From IMG/VR virus record IMGVR_UViG_3300020162_001386, positions 1 through 30,412 of that record: a DNA stretch of 30,412 bases; one strand, written 5' to 3'. Under the pieces are notes generated by a model. The model saw nothing but the letters and a program-made list of their open reading frames with translations, did not search any database and was not told the DNA's origin. This document shows positions 28,405 to 30,412 of this stretch, in pieces. Position 1 is the first letter of the stretch; the number at the start of each line of letters is the position of its first letter. A program made the translations under genes and the position numbers. The DNA comes from a virus.

Positions 28405-28635
28405 ATGCCGTGCCCAACAGGAAAACAGCAGTACACCACCGCCGCCGCAGCGTCCCGCGTCAAGGCCGCATCGGACAAGCGCCATGGGAAGGGAAAGGCC
28501 GGTGGCTGGCACAAAGGCCCCGCGATGGTCTACCGCTGCCGCGAGTGCGGGCAGTGGCACATAGGCCATTCGGTCGCGCCTCTCCGCAACGCTCGCCCGC
28601 GCTATGAGCCCGTGTGCGATTGGAGCTTCGCTTGA
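28405..28635 (+). CDS. Small phage protein with zinc-knuckle-like motif
   Basis: A 76-residue basic protein opening PCPTGKQQYTTAAAASRVKA. Its central YRCRECGQWHIGH (about 43-55) is a CxxC...H arrangement shared by a recurrent phage family with an YRC..C..WH.G signature. It may bind zinc and nucleic acid; the role is unknown. GAGGGG lies upstream of ATG 28405. The stop overlaps the next start. Confidence 0.65.
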   Translation: MPCPTGKQQYTTAAAASRVKAASDKRHGKGKAGGWHKGPAMVYRCRECGQWHIGHSVAPLRNARPRYEPVCDWSFA

Positions 28636-28937
28636 TTTCCCCCGCCAAGCCTTACGCCGAAGTCATGAGCGGCGGACAGCCCGAGCCCTCCGGGTTGACG
28701 TGTGCGGATTCCTTGAAGGCGTCGAAGGGGCAGGAAATGACCGCAGTCATCAAGCAGCAGGATCAGATTGAAGTGTTCGTCAACGAGGCCGGAAGCATCA
28801 CTCTGAAGCAGACGAACCCGCTTGGCGAGGAGCAAATCATCGTGTTCTGGCGCGAGCATTCGGGGCGCATTTGCGACGCCATCGACGCAGCCGCCCGCGA
28901 TGCCGAGATTGACGAGATTCAGGGGCGCGGCGAGTAA
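28632..28937 (+). CDS. Hypothetical protein, 101 residues (internal start possible)
   Basis: TTG 28632 overlaps the previous stop and follows GGAG at 28621-28624. The conserved-looking part begins at Met36 (TAVIKQQDQIEVFVNEAGSI...), whose ATG at 28737 has AAGGGG upstream, so a 66-residue product is a real alternative. The body is beta-prone, then helical and acidic (CDAIDAAARDAEIDEIQGRG). The stop shares a base with the replication gene. The function is unknown. Confidence 0.55.
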   Translation: MISPAKPYAEVMSGGQPEPSGLTCADSLKASKGQEMTAVIKQQDQIEVFVNEAGSITLKQTNPLGEEQIIVFWREHSGRICDAIDAAARDAEIDEIQGRGE

Positions 28938-29842
28938 TGGACTGGTTCCGCTGGCACCACGGAAGCGTCACCGACCCCAAGTTTCAGCTTGTGGCGAAGA
29001 AGGCCAAGGCGTCCGTCGCGGAAGTCGTGGCGGTTTGGGCTTACGTGCTGGAAACGGCAAGTCAGAACCCCAAGCGCGGCCACGTTGGCGGACTCGACGC
29101 CGAGGCTATCGACCTGGCCCTTGGCATGGATGACGGGACGACCGCAGCGATTCTGGCCGTCCTGAATGATCGCGGGATTCTCTCCGATGGCCGGATTGCC
29201 GCTTGGGAGAAGCGCCAGCCGAAGAAGGAAGACGAAACCGCGGCGGATCGCCAGCGGCGCAAGCGCGAACGGGAGCATGAACTGGCGTTGGCCGCTATTT
29301 CGGCCAGCGTGACAGATGACATGTCACGCCATGTCACGCCATGTCACGCAGCGTCACGCCCCGTCACGCTAGAGGAGAAGAGAGAAGAAGAGAAAGATCA
29401 AAAGCAAGATCAAGAGCAAAAGCATGAGCGCGTGCCGCGCTCGGCTGGCCGGTTCGAAGACTTCTGGCAGGCCTACCCGAACAAGAAAGGCCGCAAGGAC
29501 GCCGAGGCTACGTGGCGTCGGAAGGGTCTCGACGCTGAGGCCGACACGATCATCGCTGACGTTCGCCGCCGCGAGAAACACGACCGCGACTGGCTCAGGG
29601 GCTACGCGCCCCACGGATCGACCTACGTCAACGCCGAGGGCTGGCGCGACGGATTGCCGCCAACGCCTTTGCCGCAGCAACCGGCACAGATGCAGCCCTC
29701 CCGACAGATGCAAGCAATCCAAAACCTACTGCGAGTGACGCCCCATGAAAGCAACGAACCCGCCAACCTGGTTCATCTCGACGCTGGAAACGGCTTTGGC
29801 TCAGACCTACTCGCTCTGCCTCCCCGGCTCGCCGGGGGCTGA
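28937..29842 (+). CDS. Phage replication initiator (lambda O-like)
   Basis: This 301-residue protein has three parts. The N-terminal domain (about 1-105: WFRWHHGSVTDPKFQLVAKK, GILSDGRIAAWEKRQPKKED) has the winged-helix pattern of phage replication proteins. A basic linker spans about 105-170, and its codons carry the iterons. The C-terminal domain (RFEDFWQAYPNKKGRKDAEA...GSTYVNAEGWRDGL) is shared by many phage replisome proteins and probably contacts the helicase loader. Like lambda O, it would bind repeats inside its own gene to open the origin. The start shares a base with the preceding stop. Confidence 0.78.
   Translation: MDWFRWHHGSVTDPKFQLVAKKAKASVAEVVAVWAYVLETASQNPKRGHVGGLDAEAIDLALGMDDGTTAAILAVLNDRGILSDGRIAAWEKRQPKKEDETAADRQRRKREREHELALAAISASVTDDMSRHVTPCHAASRPVTLEEKREEEKDQKQDQEQKHERVPRSAGRFEDFWQAYPNKKGRKDAEATWRRKGLDAEADTIIADVRRREKHDRDWLRGYAPHGSTYVNAEGWRDGLPPTPLPQQPAQMQPSRQMQAIQNLLRVTPHESNEPANLVHLDAGNGFGSDLLALPPRLAGG
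29307..29369 (+). repeat. Iteron cluster, probable replication origin
   Basis: Five tandem 10-bp units ending in GTCACGC lie at 29320-29369: three exact CATGTCACGC copies, then AGCGTCACGC and CCCGTCACGC. One inverted copy, GCGTGACA, is at 29307-29314. The 10-bp period puts every unit on the same face of the helix and cannot be explained by codons. It sits in the linker of the replication initiator gene, as in lambda ori. Confidence 0.72.
29371..29430 (+). other. Purine-rich, A-rich segment beside the iterons
   Basis: Bases 29371-29397 are all purine, and the following 30 bases remain A-rich with two GATC sites. In a GC-rich genome this is a local low-stability stretch, placed like the AT-rich unwinding region next to lambda O-binding sites. 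It encodes the Glu/Lys/Gln-rich linker. Confidence 0.55.
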
Positions 29843-30125
29843 CGTACTGCCCGCGACGGCTGCTACTTGGGCTGACGACCTGTGGCACGACCCGCGTTAC
29901 TCGTGGGCTGACCCTGACACCGACCGCGCGCGCATCGCTCACGCCTTCCGCCAGCTTCGCCGCAACTGCGAGCGTTGGCCGACCCTCGCGGACTTTTCCA
30001 AGGCGCTGCCGCCGCCGCTCGAGGTTCCGGCGTTGAAGCACCAGCCGTGCAGCCCCGAGCAAGCTGCCGCGAACGTGAAGCGCCTGCAAGCGATGGTCGA
30101 GGAAATGTTCGGGGTGAAGTCGTGA
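29745..30125 (+). CDS. Replication-associated protein after the initiator, 126 residues
   Basis: ATG 29745 lies 98 bases inside the end of the initiator gene in another frame. The protein has an N-terminal helical domain (PTWFISTLETALAQTYSLCL...), a Trp-rich acidic middle (TWADDLWHDPRYSWADPDTD), then HAFRQLRRNCERWPTLADFS and a helical tail. Such proteins follow initiators in related phages and may act like lambda P or ninB-type accessories; no motif settles it. The stop overlaps the next GTG. Confidence 0.6.
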   Translation: MKATNPPTWFISTLETALAQTYSLCLPGSPGADVLPATAATWADDLWHDPRYSWADPDTDRARIAHAFRQLRRNCERWPTLADFSKALPPPLEVPALKHQPCSPEQAAANVKRLQAMVEEMFGVKS

Positions 30126-30412
30126 CCGCGCATACCTTCGGGCCTTGGGTTGCTGAGTGCGACCCCAGTCACTTCGACACGCTCTCTACGGTTGTCGCTG
30201 GCGAAAAGCGCGAGTCGAAAGGCATCGACCGTCAAATGATCGTGCAAGTTGGCGGATGGGCTGACTGGCGCGAACAGGAAGCCAATACGCGCCTAATCGC
30301 CGCCGCGCCGGAGTTGCTGCACGTCGTTCAGTGGGTGCGCGATTGCGAGTCGCTTCGCAGGGAAAACGGCGAAAGCGGGTTGCATGACGACCTAGTTAGC
30401 GCCATTGACGCC
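30122..30412 (+). CDS. HTPGPW/RLIAAAPELL-type phage protein (runs off the end)
   Basis: GTG 30122 overlaps the preceding stop. The 97 visible codons read TAHTFGPWVAECDPSHFDTL..., then ANTRLIAAAPELLHVVQWVR, a phrase pair typical of small phage proteins of unknown function. A second, shorter copy lies on the minus strand at 27176-27361 and shares 21 identical bases. The frame is open at the window end. In a circular genome it would continue into the partial frame at base 1 and end at base 63. Confidence 0.65.
   Translation, partial: MTAHTFGPWVAECDPSHFDTLSTVVAGEKRESKGIDRQMIVQVGGWADWREQEANTRLIAAAPELLHVVQWVRDCESLRRENGESGLHDDLVSAIDA

Noticed and set aside
1-30412. tRNA genes, CRISPR arrays, insertion sequences, integrase and attachment site
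   Set aside because: None could be recognised by reading both strands; a covariance or profile search would be needed to exclude divergent forms.

Overview
This GC-rich window is almost certainly a tailed-phage genome, or most of one, from a proteobacterial host that I cannot identify further. No bacterial housekeeping gene, tRNA, rRNA, insertion sequence or CRISPR array was seen. The late genes follow the order of P22-like podoviruses: small terminase, large terminase, P22-type portal, scaffold, capsid, gp4-like connector, gp10-like tail proteins, three ejection proteins, then fibres and lysis. Most genes are joined by ATGA, GTGA, TTGA or TAATG overlaps, which was used throughout to choose starts.

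Layout. (1) 1-2902: end of the rightward early block, with a PD-(D/E)XK resolvase-like nuclease, small unknown proteins, a calcineurin-like phosphoesterase and two membrane proteins. (2) 2905-4058: a helix-turn-helix protein in the position of a late antiterminator, then two small unknown genes. (3) 4060-18354: packaging, head, connector, tail and ejection genes. (4) 18260-18592: one gene on the opposite strand for a small membrane protein, sitting where P22 keeps its immI/sieA region. (5) 18641-20921: three fibre-type proteins, the last ending in a SPRY-like domain. (6) 20925-22586: lysis cassette with a SAR endolysin and overlapping Rz/Rz1 spanins. (7) 22750-28046: a leftward operon of about 19 small genes including an ERF annealing protein and a partner with an SSB-like acidic tip. 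(8) 28047-28212: divergent control region. (9) 28213-30412: rightward early operon with a Cro-like protein, a replication initiator carrying iterons inside its own gene, and an open reading frame running off the end.

How it fits together. The divergent region would drive recombination and accessory genes leftward, and regulation, replication and then nuclease genes rightward. The latter lead through the putative antiterminator into the late genes. The frame open at base 30412 continues in frame into the frame open at base 1, so the window may be one complete circularly permuted genome of about 30.4 kb. No integrase or CI-type repressor was recognised.

Most unusual points: a gp10-type tail gene spread over three ORFs, two of which carry the same N-terminal module fused to different extra domains; a lambda-like origin of 10-bp iterons inside the initiator gene; the opposite-strand membrane gene with its own promoter; and a structured spacer inside the otherwise gapless leftward operon.
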